Below, one piece after another: positions 16,501-25,273 of a stretch of DNA of 64,000 nt (positions are counted from its first letter, which is position 1; each line of letters starts with the position of its first letter). The stretch is from contig CAZIYT010000001.1 in the NCBI GenBank assembly GCA_964543545.1, positions 62,001-126,000 on the forward strand, written 5' to 3'. The DNA comes from UBA4416 sp964543545 (GTDB taxonomy: Bacteria > Bacteroidota > Bacteroidia > B-17B0 > Aurantibacillaceae). The notes under the pieces were generated by a model. The model was not told the origin of the DNA and made no database searches. It worked only from the letters and a program-made list of their open reading frames with translations. Both the position numbers and the translations under genes were made by a program.

Positions 16501-19500
16501 GGAGGCAGCCATTGGTAAGTAAATGGCGGATTGCCGGACGAAGGCGAAGCATTGATAGAACCGTTATTGGCACCGCAAGCCGCAGGAGTTACCGCCGGGT
16601 TAATGGAAACCGTTACCGGGGCTACGAGGTTCACCGTTTGCAGGGCCTGGCAGGCATGTGCATCTGTTACCGTTACTGTATAAGCACCTGCGCACAGGCC
16701 GGTCACTGTTTGATTGGTATTGGTAGGTGAAGCCCATAAGTACGTGAACGGCGCCGTTCCACCGGAAGGATTAGCCGTCACAATACCCGAGCAGCCACCG
16801 CCACATACCGGGTTTGTAAAAGAAGGATTCGCATTCAGGATCGGAGGATTAACCAATGTCGCCAGTCCAATACCGGTACAGAGATTTGCATCCCTTACCG
16901 TTACTGTATAGCTGCCCGCACATAAACCGGTAGGATTTTGCACTGTGCCGCCGGCAGTGATCCAGCTGTAGGTATAGCCGGGAGTCCCGCCGTTTACCGT
17001 CGTGGTGATGCTGCCATTACATGCCGCATTACACAAAGGATTTGTCACCGTAGTGGTTACCACAATAGGCAGTGGTTCCGTAATAGCAAAAGTATGCTGG
17101 CTCACGCAGCCGTTGGCATCTGTTACCATACCGTTATAGCTCCCCGAGCATAAGCCCGTCACAACGGATGTCGTAGTCACAGGCCCTGTATTATACGCGA
17201 AGTTATAAGGGATTGTTCCGCCGCTTACTGTCAGGGTGGCGCTACCATTACATTGTCCGCTGCACAGGTTATTGCTGCTAGTGAGTGTGCTCGTTAAAAG
17301 AGCAGGCTGGCCGATGCTGACAGTGCCGGTAATGGTACAGCCGCTGGCATCGCTGGCCGTCACCGTATAAACTCCGGTGCACAGGTTGATGATCGTATCG
17401 ACATTAGAGCCAGGGAAAGAGCCCATCGGGGTCCAGGTATACGTATAAGGCGTTGTCGCGCCTCCCACAACGGCCCTGACCGATCCGGTACAGCCGCCGT
17501 TACAGAGCACATCCTTTTTATTAAAGCTTAGCGTAAGCGGTGTCGGTTGTGTAATCACAAAAGTATTGGTCACCGCACAGGAATTGGCATCCGTGATAAT
17601 CACCGAATAGTTATTGGCACACAGGTTTACCGGATCCTGCCCCGTTCCGCCCGAAGGCGTCCAGGAATAAGTGTAACCGGGAGTGCCGCCCGAAGGAGTG
17701 AGGTTAATGGATGCACTGCAAACCGAATTACAGGTGGCATTGGTCACGATACCCGATGATGTGAGCTGCGTAGGCTGCGCAATGTTCACCGTTTGATTGG
17801 TCACACAGGAGTTGACATCCGTTACCTGCGCCACATAATTTCCGGCACACAGGTTATTCACGATAGTACCTCCGCCCGGAATCGCCGGCCAGTTGATCGT
17901 AAATGGTCCCGCACCGGTAATCGACAAGGTGGCCGAGCCGGTACATAAGCCGAAGCAGGCAATGGAATTGGAGTTTACTGTAACCGTTGGTCCTGCAGGG
18001 TCACTCAGCGTAGTAGTGAATGATCTCACACAACCATTGTCATCTCTTAGCGTCAGCACATAGGTACCGTCGCCCAGGTTGATCAATGGATTGGTAGATG
18101 GCCCGGGAGTCCAGGTGAAGGTATATGGGCTCACACCACCCGATGCCGTAAACGTAATAGCGCCATCGGTGCTTGGGCAACTCGAAGGATTGGTAAATGA
18201 GAAAGTTGCCGTGAGTGAGTTCGATTCTGTAATCGTAATCACCTGGCTTTGTGAACAGTTATTGGCATCGGAAGCCGTTACCGTATAGCTTCCAGGGCAA
18301 AGGCTTCCGATATTAGGTGTGGAGGCATTTCCAGGTTGCCATAGATACGTGATGGTCCCCGTTCCGCCTGATGCGCTGGCACTGCCTGTCCCGTTGCAGG
18401 CACCGTTACAGGTTACATCTGTTTTAGACACATTGAGCGTCATAGCAGCAGGATTGGTGAAGGTAATCTGATCCGTATTGGAACATCCGTTCGCATCAGC
18501 TACCGTTACAGTATGTGTTCCCGAGCATAAAGCCGTAGCCGTAGCGGTGCTTTGTAAAGTCGGCGTCCAGGTGTAGCTGTATGAGCCGGCCCCGCCTGTG
18601 GCATTCGCTGTGGCAATGCCTGTACATCCACCGTTGCAGGTGAGTGTATTTCCATTCGATGTCACCAGTACCAAAACGGTTTGTACGATATCCACAGTCG
18701 TTGTCGCCACACAGCCATTGGCATCCGTCACCGTCACGGTATGATTACCGACACAAAGGTTCGTAGCAACCGGTGTGGTTTGCCCGTTCGACCAGGAGAA
18801 GGTATAAGGCATGGTACCGCCCACACCATTGGCAGTAGCAGAGCCGATACATACATTACAGCTGGAGACCACATTGGTGATCGTTGCACTGAGCACCGGC
18901 GGCTGAACAACGGTGGCCGTTGTAAACGACACACAGCCTTTGCTGTCGGTTACCGAAGCGATATAATTTCCTACGCATAAGCCGGTGGCCGTTTGTGTAT
19001 TTTGTACCGGCAGCGAGTTCCACGAATAAAAATAACCGGCCGTGCCGCCTGCAGGAATCACCGATAGCGTGCCATTGCAGGCACCCGCACAGGTTACCGT
19101 TCCATTCACCGGGGTGAGCGTCAGCGCCGGAGGCGTGGTAATCGAAACGTTTTGTATTTTCACACAACCGAAGAAATCATGCACCGTGAGCGTATAAACG
19201 CCGGCGCAGAGGTTATTGGTAATACTGCCCAGGGCACCATTGCTCCAGTTGTAAGTATAGTTCGGTGTGCCGCCGGTAACACTGGCAGTAGCCACGCCCG
19301 TGCACTGCCCGTCGCAATTAGGATTGGTCGGTGTAATAGATACCGTCATATCCGGAGGCGATGTAATGTTGACAGAAGCCGTCACCTGGCAGCCCAGGGC
19401 ATCGGATACGCTCACTGAATAATTTCCCGTACACTGATTGGAGATGGCCGATGCATTGCTACCGGTGCTCCAGGTAAAGGTATAAGCCGGCGTACCACCA

Positions 19501-22031
19501 TTCACCACCGTAGATAAGGAGGCATTACAGATATTAAAGCAATTGACCGGCGTTGTATTTAAGGTAACGGAAATTGCATTCGGCTGTGTGAGTATGAGCG
19601 TATGTGTAATCGTACAGCCCAGGTTATCGCGTACAATCAGGGAATAAGAACCGGCACAGACGTTGTTGAATGGCGGGTTGGAAATGATCGGCGCGCCGAC
19701 TGCCGGCTGCAGGGTATAGGTATAAACTCCGGAACCGCCCGAAGGCGTGGCACCGATGGTACCATTGCATAAGCCGTTACAGGTTGGCGAAGTCAGGGTC
19801 ACGTTTGCCGATATCGGTAATGGCTGTGTAATGACCGTTGTTGCAGTCGACTGGCAGCCATTTGCATCCCTCACCGCCAGGGTATAGTTCCCCTGGCATA
19901 AAGCCGTAATGCTTGCAGTCCCTTGTCCTGTGGGGTTTCCGGGAGACCAGGTAAAGGTATATGCCGGTGTGCCGCCGGTAATATTAGCGGTAGCCGAGCC
20001 GTTACACACGCCGTTACAAGCCAGGTCTGTCTTCACAATATTAATCACAGCTGCCGGCGGTTGAGTAATGGTTGTTGTTTTAGAGATCACACAACCCACA
20101 GCATCCGTCACCGTGAAAGAGTAAGCGCCGGCGCATAAGTTGGTCGCTACGGAGTTGGATCCTAAAGCCGCAGGTGTCCAGGAAAAGGTATAGCTTCCTG
20201 TACCTCCGGCCGGATTGATGTTGATGATCCCGGTACAGGTATTGTTACAAAGCACATTGGTTTGTGTGGGTGTAGCCGTGAGCGTTGGAGGAGCTGTAAT
20301 TGCAAAGGTTGTCGTTTTTAAACAGCCCAGGTTGTCTCTCACGTCCACAGTATAATTTCCGACACATAAGCCCGTAGCCGATGATGTGGTAGATACATTG
20401 GGAGTCCATGAATATGTATAGCCCACGCCGCTGCCACCCGTTGCTGTCACGGAAGCTGTGCCGTCGCATAAGGCGCCGCAGATCAGGTTTGTTTTAGTGA
20501 CCGTTACTGTAACGGCAGGCGGCTGAACAATATTAGCGCTGAAGGTTGCCGTACAGGTTCTTGTATCGGTTACCGTCATCGTTACCACTCCCGGGCAAAG
20601 GCCTGAGATGGTATTGGCTGTAGGACTTGCGGCGGCAGGTACCCATGCGTATGTATAAGGGCTGGTGCCACCGGTGGGCGATACTGTTGCCGAGCCATTA
20701 CACACGCCGTTGCAGGTAATGCTGCTGGATGTGCCATTGGGCACCAGGGGCGCCGGCTCTGTGGTCGTGGTCGTAAATGTCCTGGAGCATCCCCCGGCAT
20801 CGCTCACCGAGAACGTATGCACACCGGCACAAAGGTTATTCACAGGAGTGGATACAAAGGGATTCACCGTAAAGGTTGGTCCCGGTAAGACCGGATCGAC
20901 TCTCACCGTGTAGGGCCCAAAGCCACCGGTCAGGGAAATATTTACGGAGCCGTTACATTGCCCGAAGCAATTGGGTTCGCGCGGGAGGCTGAACACCATG
21001 TTGATGGGTGTCGGATTAGCCGGCATGTTTTGCGACAGGGTAGATGTCACGAAACCCGAACCATCGAACACAAAAATATCCAGGAGGTTACCCTGGCAGC
21101 TGCACAAATTGGTTAAGGTTAATACCGGTGGCGAAATGTTATTGGTTCCGGTCGGAATACAGGTAGCGTTGGTATTGAACACCAGGTCGTAAGGCCCGGT
21201 AAAGCATCCCGCAAAGGAGAAGGTCATGGTCCCGTCGCACACATTGTTGCAGGTAAGGTTGGTAAACGAGTAGGTCAGCACACAGGCCTGGGGCGCCGGT
21301 CTTACGATCTTCGGCGTGGTGCCGAAGCTAACGTTGGGATCGACTTTGTAAAGAGAAGGCGTGTTGGTATTGGCAATCAGGATCAGGTTGGAGGAGTTGA
21401 AGGCAACGCCGCTTCCAAGAAAAAGCTTGTTCTTTATCTGGAGGGTCGAATGATCGGAATTGAAGAGCACCGCATCGGCACTGGCTTCCAGGTTACCGGC
21501 AATCAGGGAAGTATTGTTCAGGTTGTAGGTTCCTTTGTTTATTTTAAGGGTATAAGCGTCCCCGACTTTTACCGACTGCAGGTTCCAGTTGGCATTTTCG
21601 AATAAGACATCGGCCTGGATCACATTGCCGAAAAAATTAACAGTATGAACTGTGGCAGTGCTGTTGCCGAAGATCAGCGGAGACGTGGCATCATAAAATG
21701 TCCTGCGGTTGAAGATGAAATCACCCGAGCAGCGCAGGGTGGTAAAACCGTCGCCCGTAAAATGAAGATCGTTGTTGGTATGATGGCATTCTAGGGAGCG
21801 AACGCTGTTCATTCCCACCATGTGAACGACAAAATTGCCGGTGGAAGAGTTGTTATCAAAAATAAGATCATTGGACGGACCGGGAACGACATTGGCCACA
21901 GCCCCGCCACTTGTCAGAGACCAATGGCTACGATCATTCATATTACCTGAACCACCCACCCAGTAAAGGGTTTGTGCTTCAAGAAGGTACGAAAATAATA
22001 GGACAAGTAACAGTAATAGTTTTTTCAACAT
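13569..22031 (-). CDS. Giant SprB-repeat adhesin with type B sorting domain
   Basis: 2820 residues from the ATG at 22031 (MLKKLLLLLVLLFSYLLEAQ, signal peptide). The mature N-terminus begins TLYWVGGSGNMNDRSHWS, a common start of large Bacteroidota surface proteins, followed by a beta-helix-like region to about residue 250. About 30 SprB-type repeats of 70-80 residues follow (consensus CNGxCNGSATVxxxGGTxPYTYxW, NLCAGxYTVTVTDANGC), then two Ig/PKD-like domains and the type B C-terminal sorting domain (IPNGFSPNGDGKNDVWQL ... YNRWGELLF). Expected role: secreted by T9SS, surface-anchored, used for gliding or adhesion, with the downstream PorP/SprF protein as its partner. Most repeats carry four Cys. 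Confidence 0.93.
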   Translation of the reverse strand: MLKKLLLLLVLLFSYLLEAQTLYWVGGSGNMNDRSHWSLTSGGAVANVVPGPSNDLIFDNNSSTGNFVVHMVGMNSVRSLECHHTNNDLHFTGDGFTTLRCSGDFIFNRRTFYDATSPLIFGNSTATVHTVNFFGNVIQADVLFENANWNLQSVKVGDAYTLKINKGTYNLNNTSLIAGNLEASADAVLFNSDHSTLQIKNKLFLGSGVAFNSSNLILIANTNTPSLYKVDPNVSFGTTPKIVRPAPQACVLTYSFTNLTCNNVCDGTMTFSFAGCFTGPYDLVFNTNATCIPTGTNNISPPVLTLTNLCSCQGNLLDIFVFDGSGFVTSTLSQNMPANPTPINMVFSLPREPNCFGQCNGSVNISLTGGFGPYTVRVDPVLPGPTFTVNPFVSTPVNNLCAGVHTFSVSDAGGCSRTFTTTTTEPAPLVPNGTSSSITCNGVCNGSATVSPTGGTSPYTYAWVPAAASPTANTISGLCPGVVTMTVTDTRTCTATFSANIVQPPAVTVTVTKTNLICGALCDGTASVTATGGSGVGYTYSWTPNVSTTSSATGLCVGNYTVDVRDNLGCLKTTTFAITAPPTLTATPTQTNVLCNNTCTGIININPAGGTGSYTFSWTPAALGSNSVATNLCAGAYSFTVTDAVGCVISKTTTITQPPAAVINIVKTDLACNGVCNGSATANITGGTPAYTFTWSPGNPTGQGTASITALCQGNYTLAVRDANGCQSTATTVITQPLPISANVTLTSPTCNGLCNGTIGATPSGGSGVYTYTLQPAVGAPIISNPPFNNVCAGSYSLIVRDNLGCTITHTLILTQPNAISVTLNTTPVNCFNICNASLSTVVNGGTPAYTFTWSTGSNASAISNQCTGNYSVSVSDALGCQVTASVNITSPPDMTVSITPTNPNCDGQCTGVATASVTGGTPNYTYNWSNGALGSITNNLCAGVYTLTVHDFFGCVKIQNVSITTPPALTLTPVNGTVTCAGACNGTLSVIPAGGTAGYFYSWNSLPVQNTQTATGLCVGNYIASVTDSKGCVSFTTATVVQPPVLSATITNVVSSCNVCIGSATANGVGGTMPYTFSWSNGQTTPVATNLCVGNHTVTVTDANGCVATTTVDIVQTVLVLVTSNGNTLTCNGGCTGIATANATGGAGSYSYTWTPTLQSTATATALCSGTHTVTVADANGCSNTDQITFTNPAAMTLNVSKTDVTCNGACNGTGSASASGGTGTITYLWQPGNASTPNIGSLCPGSYTVTASDANNCSQSQVITITESNSLTATFSFTNPSSCPSTDGAITFTASGGVSPYTFTWTPGPSTNPLINLGDGTYVLTLRDDNGCVRSFTTTLSDPAGPTVTVNSNSIACFGLCTGSATLSITGAGPFTINWPAIPGGGTIVNNLCAGNYVAQVTDVNSCVTNQTVNIAQPTQLTSSGIVTNATCNSVCSASINLTPSGGTPGYTYSWTPSGGTGQDPVNLCANNYSVIITDANSCAVTNTFVITQPTPLTLSFNKKDVLCNGGCTGSVRAVVGGATTPYTYTWTPMGSFPGSNVDTIINLCTGVYTVTASDASGCTITGTVSIGQPALLTSTLTSSNNLCSGQCNGSATLTVSGGTIPYNFAYNTGPVTTTSVVTGLCSGSYNGMVTDANGCVSQHTFAITEPLPIVVTTTVTNPLCNAACNGSITTTVNGGTPGYTYSWITAGGTVQNPTGLCAGSYTVTVRDANLCTGIGLATLVNPPILNANPSFTNPVCGGGCSGIVTANPSGGTAPFTYLWASPTNTNQTVTGLCAGAYTVTVTDAHACQALQTVNLVAPVTVSINPAVTPAACGANNGSINASPSSGNPPFTYQWLPPVPAAQSTFTVVTGLSAGVYTVVVSDASACTITVTIPLSNSNGPSSATMSFTDVACNSQCNGAASVSNIVGGTTPYSVSWVNPVATGTLVSNLCQGSYTAQIVDANNCVLFQPVTINQPQLIDDNEVLNSSACFGNCNGAIALNPSGGNGGYTYTWSNAATTSSVTNLCPGNYSVTIRDSKNCTFTANYNLPALTTITSSTFVTNNTCPQNCVGTALATSVAGGLPPYTFHWSDPLGQSNIQAVGLCNGSYSVTITDANGCFSVLPATISSPTPVTFTPSITQPGCDLCNGSATVTPTGGTPTYSLVWSNNQTGNNVSSLCAGVYMVKITDGNGCISNTNVVINSSSGITSHSVTQSNISCAGVCDGSVTVTAVGGVLPITYNWVHNNSSSQTQSGLCAGTYYCNMTDANGCSRTASVVITPVSSLFFISQVTQSSCTSSTGSVTVNVLGGTGTYTYSWSHGPNTPSVTGLAPGNYTLTVTDGAGCSKMQVFSIGSVNGPAITFTKRDISCGATCNGNIAIAISGGTPAYSILWSNSATTPTISNLCAGAYSVEVTDMAGCKAVQNFSLSAVSPIIFSAPDSDSPKCHNDCNGSLTAIPIGGTLPYVFTWTPGPVNGATTNSLCAGNYTINVTDQNGCSATKSYSLANPPALVMTGTVTQASCNNSADGAIDVTVSGGTPVYTYSWTTGGQTTQDLNNVLAGTYTLTVIDGGGTGCIIDTVFTLNPAVTVIAIAGNDTTFCQNGTLQLNGSNSSNGTSYQWIELPAGTVISNTLITTVTPAIGTSTYVLIAVNGACTDSDTIVVTSNPLPFVDAGPYVDMPIFSTATIGGSPTANAGSTFTWTPVSGLDNPTISNPVTSTTITTIYTVTITDVNGCTNSDTVMVYVYPEIKIPNGFSPNGDGKNDVWQLDMIYLFPNNEVEVYNRWGELLFYSKGYPVPFNGQYKGQNLPVGTYYYVIKLNHPSYPDAYTGPLTIFR
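14310..21280 (-). repeat. Array of about 30 SprB-type coding repeats
   Basis: Unit length is about 225-240 bp. Each unit encodes Cys1 (TCNG), Cys2 (xCNG), the GGTPxYTYxW turn, Cys3 (NLCAG) and Cys4 (DANGC). By my count four units (near 18.0-18.2, 16.4-16.6, 15.0-15.2 and 14.3-14.5 kb) lack Cys2 and Cys3 together. The DNA copies are well diverged from one another. Confidence 0.85.
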
Positions 22032-22179
22032 AACAATTTTTAACTTTAACGAATATATGCTGCTTCGGGTTTCTAAAACTACAAAAAATAAGCTAGTAAT
22101 CACCATATTGCTGTGTGAAACCTCCCTTTTAGCGATTAAAAATAAGCCCGGGGTTATGAAATAAGGCTTCCTGCCTGAT

Positions 22180-22214
22180 TTTGGACAAATACAGCATTTT
22201 TATTAGTTACTTTG
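22180..22214 (+). promoter_or_regulatory. Probable promoter of the NUDIX gene
   Basis: TTTG at 22180-22183 and TTACTTTG at 22207-22214 (7 of 8 to TAnnTTTG) are separated by 23 bases. Start of transcription would be near 22221, with a leader of about 33 bases. Confidence 0.45.
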
Positions 22215-22253
22215 TCCAAAAATTACCCACTAACAAACTTTTTTCTTCGACCT

Positions 22254-22811
22254 ATGGCAGATAATGAATCCTTAAACTCATGGAAAACGCTCACATCAGA
22301 ACTGGTGTACGAATCCGCATGGATTGCCGTGCATAAACACCAAACGATTAACCCGGCGGGCAACCCTGCTGTATACAGCGTCGTGAATTTTAAAAACCTG
22401 GCCATCGGCATTCTGCCCTTAAGCGAAGACGGCTATACCTGGCTCGTCGGGCAGTGGCGTTACCCGCTCAATGCCTACAGCTGGGAAATCCCTGAGGGCG
22501 GCGGACCGTTGGGAGAGCATCCCCTGGAAACCGCGAAGCGTGAGTTAAAAGAGGAGACCGGCATTGTAGCCGAAACCTTTGAGGAGATCATGCAGCTTCA
22601 CCTCAGCAATTCGGCAACCGACGAACATGCCTTCGTGTTCCTGGCTACGGGCTTAAGCTTTGAGGAATCCGAGCCTGAGGAAAGTGAAGATCTGAAAGTC
22701 AGAAAAGTACATATCGATGAGGCTTTCCAGATGACGCTCAAGGGTGAGATCACCGACGCCATCAGCGTGGCAGCGATCATGAAAGTGAAGTATATGTTGT
22801 CAAATCCGTAA
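22254..22811 (+). CDS. NUDIX hydrolase, ADP-ribose pyrophosphatase type
   Basis: 185 residues from the ATG at 22254. The complete Nudix box is present: the first G of PEGGGPLGE, then E, then seven residues to RELKEETGIV, matching Gx5Ex7REUxEExGU. The sequence before it (WLVGQWRYPLNAYSWEIPEGGG) resembles ADP-ribose and nucleoside diphosphate sugar hydrolases, where the RYP...SWEIPEG segment precedes the box. It probably cleaves ADP-ribose or a similar compound in the cytoplasm. The stop codon lies inside a 43-bp palindrome shared with the convergent kdsC gene. Confidence 0.92.
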   Translation: MADNESLNSWKTLTSELVYESAWIAVHKHQTINPAGNPAVYSVVNFKNLAIGILPLSEDGYTWLVGQWRYPLNAYSWEIPEGGGPLGEHPLETAKRELKEETGIVAETFEEIMQLHLSNSATDEHAFVFLATGLSFEESEPEESEDLKVRKVHIDEAFQMTLKGEITDAISVAAIMKVKYMLSNP

Positions 22812-22848
22812 GGCCTTCCAGGTTTTAAAAACCTGGAAGGCCTTACGG
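22806..22848. terminator. 43-bp perfect palindrome, likely bidirectional terminator
   Basis: Arms of 21 bp (22806-22826 and 22828-22848, CCGTAAGGCCTTCCAGGTTTT and its exact complement, here given only in outline) flank one central base. It includes the NUDIX stop codon and ends two bases before the kdsC stop. There is no T-tract outside the stem, but the centre is AT-rich. Confidence 0.7.
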
Positions 22849-22850
22849 CA

Positions 22851-23363
22851 TCACCACCCGGCAATTTCCCAGGTGCCCTGCGAGCGCATCACCTGCTCCA
22901 CGATATCCCGCACGCAGCCTTCGCCGCCTTTGCGGTTTGAAATGTACATGCAGATATCCTTGATCTCGTTGGCGGCATCGAAGGGGCAGGCGGCAATTCC
23001 CACGCGCCTCATCACTTCATAATCCGGAAGATCATCGCCCATGTACAGTATCTCGTCTTCTGCGAGACCAAGCTCATTGATGTAATCTTTATAGCATTGC
23101 AGCTTGTCGTGCTGGCTCAGAAAAATATCGGTGATCCCCAGGTTCTCCAGGGCTTTTTTCACGGCCAGACTATGGCCTCCTGAAATGATCGTAATCCTGT
23201 ATCCCTTTTTCACAGCGAGCTGCAGGGCATAGCCGTCTTTGGAATTCATGTTACGGATAAATTCCCCGTTCTCCATGATCAGTACCTGGCCATTGGTTAA
23301 TACGCCATCCACATCGAGTAAAATCGTTTTGATGCGGGTTAATTTTTGCTTGAAATTTTCCAT
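22851..23363 (-). CDS. kdsC: 3-deoxy-D-manno-octulosonate 8-phosphate phosphatase
   Basis: 170 residues, HAD superfamily without cap domain. Removes phosphate from KDO-8-P in lipopolysaccharide core synthesis. Motif I is LLDVDGVLTNG (nucleophile Asp near residue 17), motif II is TIISGGHS, and motif III/IV is the Lys region followed by ILYMGDDLPDYEVM. The tail (AACPFDAANEIKDICMYISNRKGGEGCVRDIVEQVM) matches the KdsC/YrbI group, whose C-terminal stretch reaches a neighbouring subunit's active site in the tetramer. It lies 33 bases after the T9SS cargo gene on the same strand. Confidence 0.93.
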   Translation of the reverse strand: MENFKQKLTRIKTILLDVDGVLTNGQVLIMENGEFIRNMNSKDGYALQLAVKKGYRITIISGGHSLAVKKALENLGITDIFLSQHDKLQCYKDYINELGLAEDEILYMGDDLPDYEVMRRVGIAACPFDAANEIKDICMYISNRKGGEGCVRDIVEQVMRSQGTWEIAGW

Positions 23364-23396
23364 ACAGGATATGAGCCTTTATAACAGGCGCAAAAG

Positions 23397-25022
23397 TTAC
23401 TTCAAAAGTGTAACGTGTCCAACATAATTATGCTGCAAATTATCGACATCCTTAAAGCTGACCTTCCAGGTGTAGGTGTCCTGCTTGGCCGGCTGGCCTT
23501 CGCCTTCTGTTATTCCCGACCAGCCATCCTCCAATCCGTTTCCTGAAAAAACTTTTGCGCCCCACCGGTTGTACACCTCAAGGTACACCTCACTGATTCC
23601 ATATCCGTATACATAAAAGCGGTCATTCACATGATCATGATTAGGAGTAAAGCTGTCAGGCACATAAAAAGACCATTCCTTAAAATCAACGACCGTACAC
23701 CTGGTCGCCGAACAGCCAAAGCTATTCTCCGTGTACAGGCAAACGGGATACTTGCCCGCATCGCCAAAATTGTAGCTAAAATTAGTGGTAAAGAGTTGTT
23801 TTCTATCGTCGATATTCCAGTAAAAATAAGAGCTGCCTATGCTTAGATTCGTTCCCGAAATGTTATAATTCCCCTTCTCTTTGGGCGTGGCAAGCGCAAA
23901 ATCGGGAACAGGCAGCGGATGTATGACGACCTGCGTGGTAGCGGTGCATATGGCCGCATTTCCTGATAAAACAGTAAGCGTATAAACACCTGCCGCCTTC
24001 GCGGGTACAGATACAAGCGTGGGGGAAATCAAGGAGGATGTATAGCCGCCGGGCCCGTGCCACGATGTGACGGAGGCATTATGAGCGCTGCTTAAGAGTT
24101 TCAGGCTTTGCAATTCGCACACCGGCGAGTTGCTGGATGCTGTAACCGTACAACTTACACAGGTGGCAGGCGCCGTATACGCGCAGGTTTTTGCATAACC
24201 GCTGATGGCCGAGAATGAGGCGCTCAGGCTGCAGGTACTTCCGTTGGAAGAAAGGCCGGAAATGCTGTACACCAAAGGGCTTGTAAACGGAGCTGTATAG
24301 GCCTGGCTGCCTCCGCAGCTGCTCGTGACGACCAGGGAGCCGGTAGAAGGAGCATTGGTAAAGCTCACCGTGCCGGTAAGGGTGTAGGTATTGTTTGTCG
24401 TATCACAAGCCGAGGGAACCGCCGTCACGGCCTGAAACAGGTTCATGATACTGCAATCTGTAGCACCTGCGCCCGTTGCGCCTGCATTTGTCTGATTAAA
24501 AATAATGGTCGTGTAATTGCCCCTGTAGTTGGTGATCAGCACCAGGTAATACTGGCCGGCCAGGGCATTTGGAATAGTACATACTTCTGTTGGCTGAGGA
24601 TCATAGCTGCAATCTACCATATTGCCGGAAGGATACAGGCCGGGAGGTGCATTCGTATTGCTCGGACAGCCAATCCCTACGCCGGTGCAGGCATTGGTAA
24701 GCTGGGCAATACATCCTGATGTTGCACTTGTAAAAGGCCCCCAGCAGACAAAATCTATATCGTCGAAAGCACTGGCGCCTGAGATGTTTAAAATAATGGG
24801 CCCTGAGGTTGCTACTTTTAAATAATACCAGACCGGGTTTTGTGTGGTTATCAAACAGCCATAATTAACGCCCGGCTGCGCCGTATAGCCATTGACAGGG
24901 GCCGGAAAATTGTAGGTGGTTCCCGTGCAAAAAGGCACTGCGCCATGACACAACTCCGTTTGCGCTTTTGCGTTGAAAACAAGAGCCATCAAAGCAACCA
25001 GAAAAATAATACTGTTTCTCAT
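23397..25022 (-). CDS. T9SS type B cargo protein, 541 residues
   Basis: Signal peptide (residues 1-20, MALVFNAKAQ). The N-terminal domain (about 21-190) begins TELCHGAVPFCTGTTYNFPAPVN and includes NPVWYYLKVATSGPIILNISG and QYYLVLITNYRGN, a beta-sandwich resembling bacterial pre-peptidase-type domains, rich in Cys. One or two Ig-like domains follow, with a PKD-like segment around YPVCLYTENSFGCSATRC. The C-terminus has the type B sorting domain (YVPDSFTPNHDHVNDRFYV, YNRWGAKVF, YVGHVTLLK). A surface or secreted protein of unknown ligand. No PorP/SprF gene is next to it. Confidence 0.88.
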   Translation of the reverse strand: MRNSIIFLVALMALVFNAKAQTELCHGAVPFCTGTTYNFPAPVNGYTAQPGVNYGCLITTQNPVWYYLKVATSGPIILNISGASAFDDIDFVCWGPFTSATSGCIAQLTNACTGVGIGCPSNTNAPPGLYPSGNMVDCSYDPQPTEVCTIPNALAGQYYLVLITNYRGNYTTIIFNQTNAGATGAGATDCSIMNLFQAVTAVPSACDTTNNTYTLTGTVSFTNAPSTGSLVVTSSCGGSQAYTAPFTSPLVYSISGLSSNGSTCSLSASFSAISGYAKTCAYTAPATCVSCTVTASSNSPVCELQSLKLLSSAHNASVTSWHGPGGYTSSLISPTLVSVPAKAAGVYTLTVLSGNAAICTATTQVVIHPLPVPDFALATPKEKGNYNISGTNLSIGSSYFYWNIDDRKQLFTTNFSYNFGDAGKYPVCLYTENSFGCSATRCTVVDFKEWSFYVPDSFTPNHDHVNDRFYVYGYGISEVYLEVYNRWGAKVFSGNGLEDGWSGITEGEGQPAKQDTYTWKVSFKDVDNLQHNYVGHVTLLK

Positions 25023-25085
25023 TAACTACAATTAATAAGGGAACTTTAAACTAAAACGGGGAAATGCAAGAGTAGCCAGCCAACA

Positions 25086-25154
25086 ATCAGCACTTTATAT
25101 GCAAAGGCAAAAAGATGTCTTCACCCGGGGATGGGAAAAGGAAAAAGTGCTGAT
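25086..25154. other. Inverted repeat in the gap downstream of the ccm operon
   Basis: ATCAGCACTTT (25086-25096) and AAAGTGCTGAT (25144-25154) are perfect 11-bp arms 47 bases apart. The gap 25023-25273 holds no gene. The pair could be a weak terminator for the ccm message or a protein site upstream of the 25022 gene. Confidence 0.35.
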
Positions 25155-25273
25155 CCTAAAATTAATACGGTTCGGATAGCAAGCTAACAGCCTGTTAAAC
25201 GTAAAGATACTAAATTTGTTACTAAGTGCCCAAAATATACGTCGCTAAAGGACACGACAGGGACCAAAAGGAA

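Noticed and set aside
13569..22031. Considered as a CRISPR-like or mobile repeat array because of many repeats
   Set aside because: Repeats are in frame, diverged at DNA level and encode SprB domains.
25086..25154. Considered as a riboswitch or small RNA before the 25022 gene
   Set aside because: Only one 11-bp inverted repeat with no conserved riboswitch core; listed as an unassigned inverted repeat.
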